Of a stretch of DNA of 64,000 bases, positions 55,697 to 64,000 are shown in pieces (positions within the stretch are counted from its first letter, which is position 1; each line of letters opens with the position of its first letter). A program made the position numbers and the translations under genes. Source of the DNA: Methylotenera versatilis 79 (GTDB lineage Bacteria; Pseudomonadota; Gammaproteobacteria; Burkholderiales; Methylophilaceae). Location: positions 2,418,001 to 2,482,000 of the forward strand of contig NZ_ARVX01000001.1 in NCBI RefSeq assembly GCF_000384375.1. The letters are read 5' to 3'. Under the pieces are notes generated by a model. It made no database searches. It was not told the DNA's origin and worked only from the letters and a program-made list of their open reading frames with translations.

Positions 55697-57895
55697 TTAT
55701 TTAATACGCGCTGGCCTTGCCGCGTTTTTCATATTGTTAAATGATTTCGGTAAGCTACCGTATTTCTTGGCTGGCAAGGGTTTATTGGATTTAAACGTAC
55801 TGCCATCTGATTGACGGATAGCACCCATGACAGCAGGTTGGAATGCTGGCACCAGATGTTTTTTGCTATTACCAATCAAATCTTCGCGCCCCATTTTTTT
55901 CAAAGCTTCGCGCAATATTGGCCAGTTTGCAGGGTCGTGATAACGAATAAACGCTTTGTGTAATTTGCGTACGCCGCCCGCTTTTGGAATCGGCACATCT
56001 TCAGAATCTGCCGTCACTTTACGCAATGGATTTTTACCGCTGTGATACATCGCAGTCGCCATCGCCATTGGCGTTGGTGTAAAGTTTTGCACTTGATCTA
56101 GCCTGAAATCGTATTTTTTTAGCCAAAGCGCAAGGTTAAGCATATCGTCATCAGTCGTGCCAGGATGCGCTGCAATAAAGTATGGAATCAAATACTGCTT
56201 TTTGCCCGCTTCTGCACTGAATTTCTCAAACATGGCTTTAAATTCATCATACGCGCCCATGCCTGGCTTCATCATTTTGCTTAGCACGTTTTCTTCACTG
56301 TGTTCTGGCGCGATTTTCAAATAGCCGCCAACATGATGTTGCACCAATTCTTTGACATATTCTGGCGATTTAACCGCCAAATCGTAGCGTAACCCACTGC
56401 TGACTAATATCTTTTTAACGCCTTTAATGGCGCGAGCTTTACGGTATAGCTGAATCAGCGCGCTATGATCTGTGTTCAAGTTTTCGCAAATGCCCGGATA
56501 AACGCAGGACAGTTTTCGACACGACTGCTCAATTTTTTCAGACTTACAAGCAATGCGATACATATTGGCAGTCGGCCCGCCAAGGTCAGAAATGACGCCA
56601 GTAAAACCATCGACTTTATCGCGAATCTCTTCTACTTCTTTCAGAATAGATTCTTCACTACGGCTTTGAATAATGCGGCCTTCATGTTCGGTAATACTAC
56701 AGAATGTACAACCGCCAAAACAGCCGCGCATGATATTGACTGAGAAACGAATCATCTCCCACGCAGGGATTTTGGCATTTTTGTAGATCGGATGCGGCGC
56801 ACGCGCATATGGCATATCGTAGACGTAATCCATTTCTTTGGTCGTCAGCGGAATCGGCGGCGGATTCAGCCACACTTCCCTATCGCCATGTTTTTGCACC
56901 AGCGCACGCGCATTGCCTGGGTTGGCTTCTAAGTGCAACACGCGCGAGGCATGCGCATACAAAATCGGATCACGTGATACAGCCTCATAATCGGGCAAAC
57001 GCACGACTTGTTTGCTTCTATCGGCTTTTGGCTTACGTACTACAGTGATGACATTAGTGCCTGTTGGTAATACTGGTTTTGCGCTACTCTCTTCTGTCGC
57101 GCAACTGGCATCCGCTTTGCCCATTTTCATTTCATACGGGTCAATCGGTTTGTCGATGGTGCCAGGGCGATCTAATTTAGTACTTTCAATCTCATCCCAA
57201 CCTTCAGGAATCTGTTTGCGCAAAAAAGCGGTTCCGCGAATATCTTGAATATCCGCGACTTTTTCACCTTTAGCGATGCGATGCGTCAACTCAACCAGCG
57301 CACGTTCCGCATTGCCGTAAAGCAAAATATCGGCTTTAGAATCGACCAGAATACTGCGGCGCACTTTATCAGACCAGTAATCATAATGTGCGATACGGCG
57401 CAAACTGGCTTCAATACTGCCCACAACCAGTGGCACTTGACTGTATGCCTCGCGGCAACGTTGGCTATAAACCAGCACTGCGCGATCGGGGCGTTTATTG
57501 GGCGCAGCATCTGGCGTGTACGCATCATCACTACGAATCTTACGGTCAGCGGTATAACGATTCACCATGCTATCCATATTGCCGGCTGTAATGCCGAAAT
57601 AGAGATTTGGCTTGCCTAATGCTTTAAATGCGCTGGCATTTTGCCAGTCTGGCTGCGCGATAATGCCGACTCGAAACCCTTGTGCTTCTAACAGGCGGCC
57701 CACTAAAGCCATACCAAAACTGGGGTGATCGATATACGCATCGCCTGTGACCAAAATAATGTCGCACGAATCCCAACCCAATACATCCATTTCCGCACGC
57801 GTCATCGGCAACATTTTGGCCGTGCCAAAACGCTTCGCCCAATAAGGACGGTAGGTATGAATCGGTTTCGCTAGATTATTGGTGTAGACTTCCAT
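55697..57895 (-). CDS. YgiQ-family radical SAM protein
   Basis: 732 residues. The N-terminal region has [17 protein letters not shown] near 46-62 (B12-binding-like); the radical SAM motif is [10 protein letters not shown] near 390-399, a true CxxxCxxC. The C-terminal DUF3362 region completes the family. YgiQ proteins carry a 4Fe-4S cluster and probably modify a small molecule or protein; the reaction is unknown to me. It stands alone. Confidence 0.92.
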   Translation of the reverse strand: MEVYTNNLAKPIHTYRPYWAKRFGTAKMLPMTRAEMDVLGWDSCDIILVTGDAYIDHPSFGMALVGRLLEAQGFRVGIIAQPDWQNASAFKALGKPNLYFGITAGNMDSMVNRYTADRKIRSDDAYTPDAAPNKRPDRAVLVYSQRCREAYSQVPLVVGSIEASLRRIAHYDYWSDKVRRSILVDSKADILLYGNAERALVELTHRIAKGEKVADIQDIRGTAFLRKQIPEGWDEIESTKLDRPGTIDKPIDPYEMKMGKADASCATEESSAKPVLPTGTNVITVVRKPKADRSKQVVRLPDYEAVSRDPILYAHASRVLHLEANPGNARALVQKHGDREVWLNPPPIPLTTKEMDYVYDMPYARAPHPIYKNAKIPAWEMIRFSVNIMRGCFGGCTFCSITEHEGRIIQSRSEESILKEVEEIRDKVDGFTGVISDLGGPTANMYRIACKSEKIEQSCRKLSCVYPGICENLNTDHSALIQLYRKARAIKGVKKILVSSGLRYDLAVKSPEYVKELVQHHVGGYLKIAPEHSEENVLSKMMKPGMGAYDEFKAMFEKFSAEAGKKQYLIPYFIAAHPGTTDDDMLNLALWLKKYDFRLDQVQNFTPTPMAMATAMYHSGKNPLRKVTADSEDVPIPKAGGVRKLHKAFIRYHDPANWPILREALKKMGREDLIGNSKKHLVPAFQPAVMGAIRQSDGSTFKSNKPLPAKKYGSLPKSFNNMKNAARPARIK

Positions 57896-58086
57896 GATGG
57901 GCTAAGTAATAGGCCAGACAAATATTAAGCGCGCATTTTACGCTCTAATTGCTTGATTAAAAAGCTATTATTTGTAAGTTTGATGTAAAAATTGGTAATA
58001 GTTGACTAAACTGTGACAGTTATATCATCACCAATGGATCAAATTAAAAATTTTGACAATAGATTTAAGACAATGGAATTAAAACA

Positions 58087-58815
58087 ATGAAAACTGTTTA
58101 TTCAGTAACAGGTATGACCTGCGGCGGTTGCGTTAATCGCGTTAAAGCAACTTTGGCGCCATTTTCAGAGTCCGTCCAAGTAACACTTGAACCACCACAG
58201 GCAGTGCTAAAAAGTACAACTGCAGATTTGACTACATTGAATAGTGCGCTAGCAAAAGTCGGGCATTATGTTTTGCATCCGATTGAACAACCTGCTGCCA
58301 AATCAACAATAGCAGCCACGCAAACTGAGGTCGAAAAGACTAATTGGTTTACCACTTATAAACCTTTAATACTGGTTTTTGCCTATATTTTATTAGTCAC
58401 TTTGGCAGTGGAATACACGCATGGTGAATTTATATTACATCGTTTTATGCCCAACTTTATGGCGGGTTTCTTTCTTGTGTTTTCGTTTTTCAAAATGTTG
58501 GATTTAGCAGGCTTTGCCAGCAGTTATGCCATGTACGATTTGCTGGCAAAACGTGTATATAACTACGGCTTTATTTATCCCTTTATTGAGCTAGCTCTTG
58601 GCATCGCTTACCTAATCAATTTCAAACCGCTACTCGTCAATGCAATCACGTTAATCGTTATGCTGTTCTCTAGCTTTGGTGTGATTAAAGCTGTGATGAA
58701 TAAACAGAAAATCCGCTGCGCTTGCTTAGGCACGGGCTTTAATTTACCCATGACTACTGTCACGATTATTGAAGATCTATTAATGGCAGTGATGGCGGCT
58801 TGGATGTTACTTTAA
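58087..58815 (+). CDS. HMA domain fused to MauE/DoxX-like membrane domain
   Basis: 242 residues. Residues 1-66 form a heavy-metal-associated domain with M-T-C-G-G-C near 10-15, a metal-binding CxxC. After a linker come four membrane spans (about 95-240) in the MauE/DoxX-like pattern, with C-A-C-L-G near 213-217, a possible thiol or metal site in the last loop. HMA domains carry copper or other soft metals. The fusion suggests metal-linked electron or thiol transfer in the membrane. Which metal is unknown. Confidence 0.78.
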   Translation: MKTVYSVTGMTCGGCVNRVKATLAPFSESVQVTLEPPQAVLKSTTADLTTLNSALAKVGHYVLHPIEQPAAKSTIAATQTEVEKTNWFTTYKPLILVFAYILLVTLAVEYTHGEFILHRFMPNFMAGFFLVFSFFKMLDLAGFASSYAMYDLLAKRVYNYGFIYPFIELALGIAYLINFKPLLVNAITLIVMLFSSFGVIKAVMNKQKIRCACLGTGFNLPMTTVTIIEDLLMAVMAAWMLL

Positions 58816-58844
58816 GCATGTCCATTTATTAGGATTTGGTTAAA

Positions 58845-59534
58845 TTGAGTATCGGCTATTACCAACTAGAGACTGGACAAGTCGCGGCGATTGAGAACGA
58901 CTGCCCTTTTCCACCATTAAACCAGGCATTAACCGAACCCAATGGCTTAATTGCGATTGGTAGCGATTTAAATGCTGCGCGTTTATTAAGCGCTTACAGT
59001 CAAGGCATATTCCCATGGTTTAACGAAGGCGAACCAGTGATGTGGTGGAGTCCAAATCCACGTATGGTGCTATTTCCTGATGAGCTAAAAATTTCCAGCT
59101 CACTTAAAAAAACGCTTAAAAAAGAATTATTTGAAGTACGTTTCAACACTGCGTTTCGTGAAGTGATGACAGCTTGCAGCGAATCTAAACGGCTGAATCA
59201 AGCTGGCACCTGGATTTCAGCTGAAATGATTAACGCCTACTGTGATTTACACAAAAATGGTCACGCCATTTGTATGGAAAGCTGGCATAACAATCAGTTA
59301 GTAGGCGGCTGTTATGGCGTCATTATCAACAAGATGTTTTATGGTGAAAGCATGTTTCATACACAAACCGACGCTTCAAAAGTCGCTTTTGTGCATTTAG
59401 TTAACCACTTAAAAACATTAAAAATCGGCATGATTGATTGCCAGATGAAAACGCCACTGTTAACCAGCTTTGGTGGCCGCGAAATTGATCGCCAAGAATT
59501 CATGCAAAATTTGACCAAACTGGTAAACTTTTGA
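58845..59534 (+). CDS. aat: Leucyl/phenylalanyl-tRNA-protein transferase
   Basis: About 229 residues. Start is uncertain: TTG 58845 has AGGA at a normal distance, whereas TTG 58836 is too close to it. Signatures: F-P-P-L-N-Q-A-L near 23-30, A-Y-S-Q-G-I-F-P-W-F near 50-59 and W-W-S-P-N-P-R-M-V-L near 67-76. Aat adds Leu or Phe to N-terminal Lys/Arg so that ClpS/ClpAP degrade the protein. Its stop is one base before bpt, so the N-degron enzymes form one operon. Confidence 0.93.
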   Translation: MSIGYYQLETGQVAAIENDCPFPPLNQALTEPNGLIAIGSDLNAARLLSAYSQGIFPWFNEGEPVMWWSPNPRMVLFPDELKISSSLKKTLKKELFEVRFNTAFREVMTACSESKRLNQAGTWISAEMINAYCDLHKNGHAICMESWHNNQLVGGCYGVIINKMFYGESMFHTQTDASKVAFVHLVNHLKTLKIGMIDCQMKTPLLTSFGGREIDRQEFMQNLTKLVNF

Positions 59535-59535
59535 C

Positions 59536-60258
59536 ATGAGCTTACCGAATGAAAAGCCACTGCATAAACTACAGTTTTACGTCACCACGCCGTACAAATG
59601 CGGCTATCTGCCCAACAAACTCGCACAAAGTTTAATCGCTTCACCTCAACATTTAATCGATGCCAATATTTACAGCGGATTAATCAGCCAAGGCTTTAGA
59701 CGTAGCGGAAAATTTGCCTACAGGCCACATTGCGAAAATTGCCGCGCCTGCATTGCTGTGCGATTAGTGTTAAGCGAATTTGTGCCTACTCGCGGCCAAA
59801 AACGCGCTTACAAACAACATGCCGATCTAACTGCAGAAGTATTGCAATTGCATTATAACCAAGACCATTTTGAGCTTTATAACAGTTATCAATCGCTGCG
59901 GCATTATGATGAAAACGCGACCGAAGCAAAGGATGACGAAGAGCAATATCGTCAATTTTTATGCCAAAGCAATGTGGAATCTCTGATGATTGAATTTAGA
60001 GATACCAATAATCAAGTCAAAATCGTCAGCGTGATTGATGTGGTCAAAGATGGCGTTTCTGCGGTTTATACGTTTTACGATGCGCTTGAAACCAAAGCCA
60101 GTTATGGAACTTATAGCATTATGTGGTTAGCCGAATGGACGAAAAGGTTCAATTTACCTTATCTATATTTGGGTTACTGGATACAAGACAGCCCAAAAAT
60201 GGCGTACAAGCAAAAGTTTAACCCGCAAGAAAAGCTGATTGATGGTGAATGGCTGTGA
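59536..60258 (+). CDS. bpt: Aspartate/glutamate leucyltransferase Bpt
   Basis: 240 residues of the ATE1/Bpt family. The N-terminal cysteine-containing segment P-H-C-E-N-C-R-A-C-I-A-V-R near 69-81 and the C-terminal W-I-Q-D-S-P-K-M-A-Y-K near 214-224 are typical. Bpt leucylates proteins with N-terminal Asp or Glu, extending the N-degron pathway; it is often next to aat as here. Not an arginyltransferase in bacteria of this class, as far as is known for the family. Start ATG 59536. Confidence 0.93.
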   Translation: MSLPNEKPLHKLQFYVTTPYKCGYLPNKLAQSLIASPQHLIDANIYSGLISQGFRRSGKFAYRPHCENCRACIAVRLVLSEFVPTRGQKRAYKQHADLTAEVLQLHYNQDHFELYNSYQSLRHYDENATEAKDDEEQYRQFLCQSNVESLMIEFRDTNNQVKIVSVIDVVKDGVSAVYTFYDALETKASYGTYSIMWLAEWTKRFNLPYLYLGYWIQDSPKMAYKQKFNPQEKLIDGEWL

Positions 60259-60367
60259 ATTAAAACTATGGGCTAACAAAAAAGCCTTTTGCTGAATTAT
60301 TCTGCAAAGCGCCACATGCTACAATCGTGTTTTTTGATTTTTAAGCTATTTTCAGAAAACTTTCGCT

Positions 60368-61231
60368 GTGAAAAAACTCGTTATCTTTGGTGTGGGCTTG
60401 ATTGGTGGCTCAGTTGCATTGGCTTTGAAAAAAGCACGATTTACTGCGCATATTGTTGGCGTTGGCCGTACAAAATCAAGCTTAAATGACGCCTTAAAAC
60501 TAGGTGTGATTGATAGCGCAGAAACTGACATTTCCAAGGCTTTAAACGGTGCGGATCTCATATTAATCGCCGCGCCAGTCGCACAAACTACCAGCATTTT
60601 ACAAAGCATTAAACCGCATTTAAATAGCCAAACCGTGATTACGGATGCTGGCAGTACCAAAGGTGATGTATTAGCCTGCGCAAAAGCCGTTTTAGGTAAG
60701 CAGTTCAATCAATTTGTTGGCGGCCATCCGATTGCGGGCGCAGAAAAATCAGGCGTTGAGGCGGCAAAAGTCGATCTATTTATTAACAAAAATATTGTGT
60801 TAACTCCCAATGCAGAAACCAGCAATGACGCCATTACGAGCGTGACACAGCTTTGGCAAGCATGTGGCGCAAACGTCAGCCAAATGTCTGCAGAAAATCA
60901 TGATAGTATTTTTGCAGCAGTTAGCCATTTACCGCATTTGCTGGCATTTGCCTTGGTGGATGACATAGCAGCACGACCAAATGCTGCGCAATTATTCAGT
61001 TTTGCCGCCAGCGGTTTTAGAGATTTCACACGTATTGCCGGCAGCCATCCAGAAATGTGGCGCGATATTAGTTTAGCCAATAAAACGGCGCTATTAAATG
61101 AGTTAAGTGCTTATCAACTAGAATTAAGTCAATTAAAACAATTGCTTGAAAATGAAGATGGTGCGGGATTACAAGCTTTATTTGAACGTGCAAGTGTAGC
61201 GCGCAACAACTGGGCAAAACAGAATCAATAA
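60368..61231 (+). CDS. tyrA: Prephenate dehydrogenase
   Basis: 287 residues, start GTG 60368. The NAD-binding I-F-G-V-G-L-I-G-G-S-V-A is at 5-16; G-G-H-P-I-A-G-A-E-K-S-G near 117-128 and S-H-L-P-H-L-L-A near 178 carry the catalytic and substrate His residues. It makes 4-hydroxyphenylpyruvate or tyrosine precursors. No chorismate mutase or ACT domain is fused. It lies upstream of aroA, in the conserved aromatic amino-acid run. Confidence 0.93.
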   Translation: MKKLVIFGVGLIGGSVALALKKARFTAHIVGVGRTKSSLNDALKLGVIDSAETDISKALNGADLILIAAPVAQTTSILQSIKPHLNSQTVITDAGSTKGDVLACAKAVLGKQFNQFVGGHPIAGAEKSGVEAAKVDLFINKNIVLTPNAETSNDAITSVTQLWQACGANVSQMSAENHDSIFAAVSHLPHLLAFALVDDIAARPNAAQLFSFAASGFRDFTRIAGSHPEMWRDISLANKTALLNELSAYQLELSQLKQLLENEDGAGLQALFERASVARNNWAKQNQ

Positions 61232-61277
61232 CCAATAACAATAAATCCGCAAAAAAATAGATTAAAGAAAATCGTTA

Positions 61278-62609
61278 ATGGAACAACTACACTTACCTGC
61301 CGCCAGCCACGCACAAGGCAGTATGACATTGCCCGGCTCAAAAAGTATTTCGAATCGCACCTTGTTGTTGGCCGCGTTAGCTGATGGCGTCACTGAGATT
61401 CATGATTTATTGGATTCTGATGATACCAATCGCATGCTGGAATCTTTAGCGAAATTAGGGGTTAATTGTGAGAATATCGCCAAAAATACTTGGCGTGTTA
61501 CTGGCTGTGGCGGAAACTTCCCTAATAAAAATGCATCCTTATTTTTAGGCAACGCCGGTACCGCTTTTCGGCCGTTAACTGCTGCGCTGGCAATATCTGG
61601 CGGACATTACAATTTAAGTGGCGTAGCGCGCATGCATGAGCGACCAATCGGCGATTTAGTCGATGCGCTACGTCAAGCGGGCGCAAATATCAACTACGCT
61701 GGAAATGCAGGCTTTCCACCTTTGAATATTTCGCCAACCACATTAGACTTAAAGCAAGCAATTCAAATTCGTGGTGATGTATCAAGTCAGTTTTTGACTG
61801 CCTTATTGATGGCTTTACCATTAAGTGGTCAACAAACAACGATTGAGGTTATCGGCGAGCTGATTTCTAAACCTTATATTGAAATCACGCTTAACTTAAT
61901 GGCAAAATTTGGTGTAATAGTTGAGCGCGAAGGTTGGCAACGTTTTACTGTATCAGCAAATAGTAGCTATAAAAGTATAAGTCGATATTTTGTTGAAGGC
62001 GATGCTTCATCAGCATCTTATTTTCTTGCTGCGGGAGTAATAGGCGGTGGCCCAGTAAGTGTTATTGGAATTAGTAAAGATAGTATTCAGGGCGATGTAA
62101 AATTTGCTTATGCTCTGGACCCAGATAAAACTGAGCCTTTATATACAACTATACCGTTAAGCTATATGGGCGGAAATATCAGTTGGTTTGATAACAGGAT
62201 GGAATCAAGCTTAGCTCCTGATGTTAAGCTTCAAGCAATAAATTTAGACTGCAACCATATTCCAGATGCCGCGATGACTTTGGCAATACTGGCTTTATTT
62301 GCAGATGGCACAACTACTTTGCGCAATATCGCCAGTTGGCGCGTAAAAGAAACAGATCGTTTAACTGCAATGGCAACTGAATTACGTAAAGTTGGCGCGA
62401 TTGTAGAAGAAGGTATAGATTACTTAACCATTACACCGCCCGAAAAACTAACGCCAAATGCTGTCATCGACACTTACGATGATCACCGTATGGCGATGTG
62501 TTTTTCTTTAGTCAGTTTAGGTGGCGTGCCGATTACCATTAATGACCCTAATTGCGTGGCGAAAACTTTCCCCAATTATTTTGAGGAATTTAAGAAACTA
62601 GTCAGTTAA
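61278..62609 (+). CDS. aroA: EPSP synthase (3-phosphoshikimate 1-carboxyvinyltransferase)
   Basis: 443 residues. P-G-S-K-S-I-S-N-R near 19-27, [10 protein letters not shown] near 94-103 and the C-terminal D-D-H-R-M-A-M near 397 are intact, so the enzyme should be active. Compared with the E. coli enzyme from memory, about 14 extra residues occur around [13 protein letters not shown] (near 275), inside a stretch (about 61960-62240) with different codon choice. It forms EPSP in the shikimate pathway. It follows tyrA by 46 bases. Confidence 0.95.
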   Translation: MEQLHLPAASHAQGSMTLPGSKSISNRTLLLAALADGVTEIHDLLDSDDTNRMLESLAKLGVNCENIAKNTWRVTGCGGNFPNKNASLFLGNAGTAFRPLTAALAISGGHYNLSGVARMHERPIGDLVDALRQAGANINYAGNAGFPPLNISPTTLDLKQAIQIRGDVSSQFLTALLMALPLSGQQTTIEVIGELISKPYIEITLNLMAKFGVIVEREGWQRFTVSANSSYKSISRYFVEGDASSASYFLAAGVIGGGPVSVIGISKDSIQGDVKFAYALDPDKTEPLYTTIPLSYMGGNISWFDNRMESSLAPDVKLQAINLDCNHIPDAAMTLAILALFADGTTTLRNIASWRVKETDRLTAMATELRKVGAIVEEGIDYLTITPPEKLTPNAVIDTYDDHRMAMCFSLVSLGGVPITINDPNCVAKTFPNYFEEFKKLVS

Positions 62610-62663
62610 ATGGGCAAATTAAATGGGTTAAGTAAGCGATAAATCATGAATTAATCTGTTCAG

Positions 62664-62888
62664 TTAATGCATATGTAACCAGCCCAATTTCACGGTTTTT
62701 GCATATTTTTCTGGATTATTTTGCTCGAATTTTTTCCAAGCTTTCTCGTGAAAGTAGAAAACTACCGTATTGCAAGCGGGTTCGATAATTGCCAACAAAC
62801 CGCCAACCATCGCGCTGCCAGTTAACAAATAACCTACCGTAAATGCAACGGCAAAGTGTAAAATTGCGAATGAAATTGTTTTAGCCAT
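62664..62888 (-). CDS. DUF2061 small membrane protein
   Basis: 74 residues with two membrane spans (about 5-25 and 29-47) and K-T-I-S-F-A-I-L-H-F near 3-12, F-Y-F-H-E-K-A-W near 44-51, the DUF2061 pattern. Function unknown. It is on the opposite strand between aroA and cmk, an insertion into an otherwise conserved gene run. Start ATG 62888 with GGAG upstream. Confidence 0.88.
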   Translation of the reverse strand: MAKTISFAILHFAVAFTVGYLLTGSAMVGGLLAIIEPACNTVVFYFHEKAWKKFEQNNPEKYAKTVKLGWLHMH

Positions 62889-62976
62889 GCTGTACTCCTA
62901 AAAAGTTGAAACCATTATTATTCCATCAGAAATTTAATCCAATTGATTATTAAAATATTATCGATAAGTTTTATTT

Positions 62977-63642
62977 ATGAGTAACGCGCCTATTTCTGTT
63001 ATTACCATTGACGGCCCTTCTGCCAGTGGAAAAGGCACTGTTGCCGAGCGCGTAGCAGAAAAACTCGGATTTCATTACTTGGATTCTGGTGCTTTATATC
63101 GAATCGTCGCATTTGCTGCCAATAAAAATAATATTGCATGGAATCAAGCAGATGCACTGGGTGAGTTGGCAAAAAAACTTCATATACAATTTACCAAAGG
63201 TGACATTTATTTGAATGGTGAACGCATTACCGAAGCGGTTAGAAGCGAAGAAATGAGTCGCGGCGCATCAGAAGTTGCCATTCACCCGCCTGTGCGTGAT
63301 GCGCTATTAAACTTGCAGCGTAGTTTTCGCCAAGTACCTGGCTTGGTTGGAGATGGTCGCGATATGGGTTCTGTGATTTTTACCGATGCGCAATTGAAGA
63401 TCTTTTTAACTGCCGATGTAGAAATACGCGCAGAACGCCGTTACAAACAACTGATTAACAAGGGCTTAACGGCTGATTACAGTCAAATTTTAGCAGACTT
63501 ACAATTGCGTGATAGCCGTGATCGTCAGCGCAGTGCTGCGCCGCTGGTTCAAACGGCAGATGCACTACTATTAGACACGACGAATCGCAACATAGAGCAA
63601 GCGGTAGAATTCGTTTTAAATGCGCACCAAAAAACTCAGTAA
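62977..63642 (+). CDS. cmk: Cytidylate kinase
   Basis: 221 residues. P-loop D-G-P-S-A-S-G-K-G-T-V is at 11-21; L-D-S-G-A-L-Y-R near 36-43, D-G-R-D-M-G near 126-131 and R-D-S-R-D-R-Q-R-S near 185 are conserved. It phosphorylates CMP and dCMP. It is followed by rpsA, as in many proteobacteria. Confidence 0.96.
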   Translation: MSNAPISVITIDGPSASGKGTVAERVAEKLGFHYLDSGALYRIVAFAANKNNIAWNQADALGELAKKLHIQFTKGDIYLNGERITEAVRSEEMSRGASEVAIHPPVRDALLNLQRSFRQVPGLVGDGRDMGSVIFTDAQLKIFLTADVEIRAERRYKQLINKGLTADYSQILADLQLRDSRDRQRSAAPLVQTADALLLDTTNRNIEQAVEFVLNAHQKTQ

Positions 63643-63691
63643 AAAACCAAAAAAAAACAGCAATTATTGGCATTAAAAAGTCATTAAGTCA

Positions 63692-63720
63692 TTGAACAGA
63701 TGCTATTTTTTGTGTAACAT
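63692..63720 (+). promoter_or_regulatory. Possible sigma-70 promoter of rpsA
   Basis: TTGAAC (63692-63697), 17 bases, then TAACAT (63715-63720). It lies about 145 bases before rpsA. The -10 matches TATAAT at four of six positions. Inside the leader, CCCAC-TGCTA-GGTGGG could form a hairpin near 63781-63793. Confidence 0.4.
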
Positions 63721-63865
63721 GCACGATTCGTGTTAAGTTTAAAACAATATGATTGTTTGATTTAACGTTTAATAACTGCCCCACTGCTAGGTGGGAACGC
63801 TTAATGTGGTTTTTCAATCGTAATTTGAAAATGGCTTTAAGTAATTTTTTAGGTAACTCTTTTTA

Positions 63866-64000
63866 ATGGCTTCTACTTCTACTTCTCCATCATCGATGGA
63901 ATCTTTCGCCGCGCTTTTTGAAGAAAGCTTGGCACGTCAGGAAATGCGTTCCGGTGAAGTGATCACCGCAGAAGTTATCTTTATTGATAGCGATCACGTA
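63866..64000 (+). CDS. rpsA: 30S ribosomal protein S1, N-terminal part
   Basis: Partial: 45 residues before the window ends. The start MASTSTSPSSMESFAALFEE is followed by S-L-A-R-Q-E-M-R-S-G-E-V-I-T-A-E-V, the N-terminus of S1 and the first S1-fold strand. It follows cmk by 223 bases, the usual order. S1 binds mRNA leaders and autoregulates; a leader hairpin may be involved. Confidence 0.93.
   Translation, partial: MASTSTSPSSMESFAALFEESLARQEMRSGEVITAEVIFIDSDHV

Overview
The window reads as chromosomal DNA of a fairly AT-rich betaproteobacterium. I would guess the Methylophilaceae (Methylotenera-like), but that is inference from gene content, low GC and gene order, not from a marker gene. Supporting signs are the conserved runs ftsK-lolA-rarA-serS and tyrA-aroA-(DUF2061)-cmk-rpsA, the adjacent N-degron transferases aat-bpt, an AddAB recombination nuclease, an autotransporter with an extended signal peptide, and a sigma-54/NtrC-type promoter before amtB. 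No rRNA, tRNA or CRISPR array was seen.

Layout. 0-24.4 kb is mostly core: addB (cut by the window edge)-addA, dedA, mfd, rpiA, a MltF-like transglycosylase, serS/rarA/lolA/ftsK, dps, trxB, an Smr protein, a flotillin-like protein, an ABC exporter and ispF/ispD. 24.4-33.2 kb is accessory. It holds a five-cassette array with five attC recombination sites and no integron integrase in the window (a CALIN, 24678-27118), then a MoaD/ThiS-like protein paired with a six-Asp-box BNR protein, then a 1230-residue autotransporter. Copies of a palindromic interspersed repeat are scattered through this stretch only. 33.3-46.5 kb is core again: amtB, gluQ, a TonB-dependent receptor, hslO, a pilin-like protein, an rRNA methyltransferase, aqpZ, an RsuA-type pseudouridine synthase, an HNH nuclease, rhlE, a DUF188 protein and a lipocalin. 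46.6-54.5 kb looks like an envelope/stress module: two EF-hand+BON paralogues, a CHASE3 histidine kinase, two DUF1328 miniproteins, DUF883 and YqjE-like proteins, a NarL-type regulator, a lone receiver, a hemerythrin-like protein and a DoxX-like protein. 54.6-64 kb carries TraB/GumN, YgiQ, an HMA-MauE-like fusion, aat-bpt, tyrA, aroA, DUF2061, cmk and the start of rpsA.

The strongest non-routine observations are these: (i) the integrase-less cassette array, whose cassette boundaries can be proved from matching R'/R'' bases; (ii) a frameshifted cassette gene; (iii) a 27-bp perfect inverted-repeat element of MITE-like form; (iv) a second, synonymously diverged copy of the last 13 codons of dps just downstream of dps; (v) a 12-bp hairpin that covers the ispD start codon; (vi) an aroA gene with a local insertion and different codon choice; and (vii) the MoaD/ThiS-BNR gene pair, whose function is unknown.
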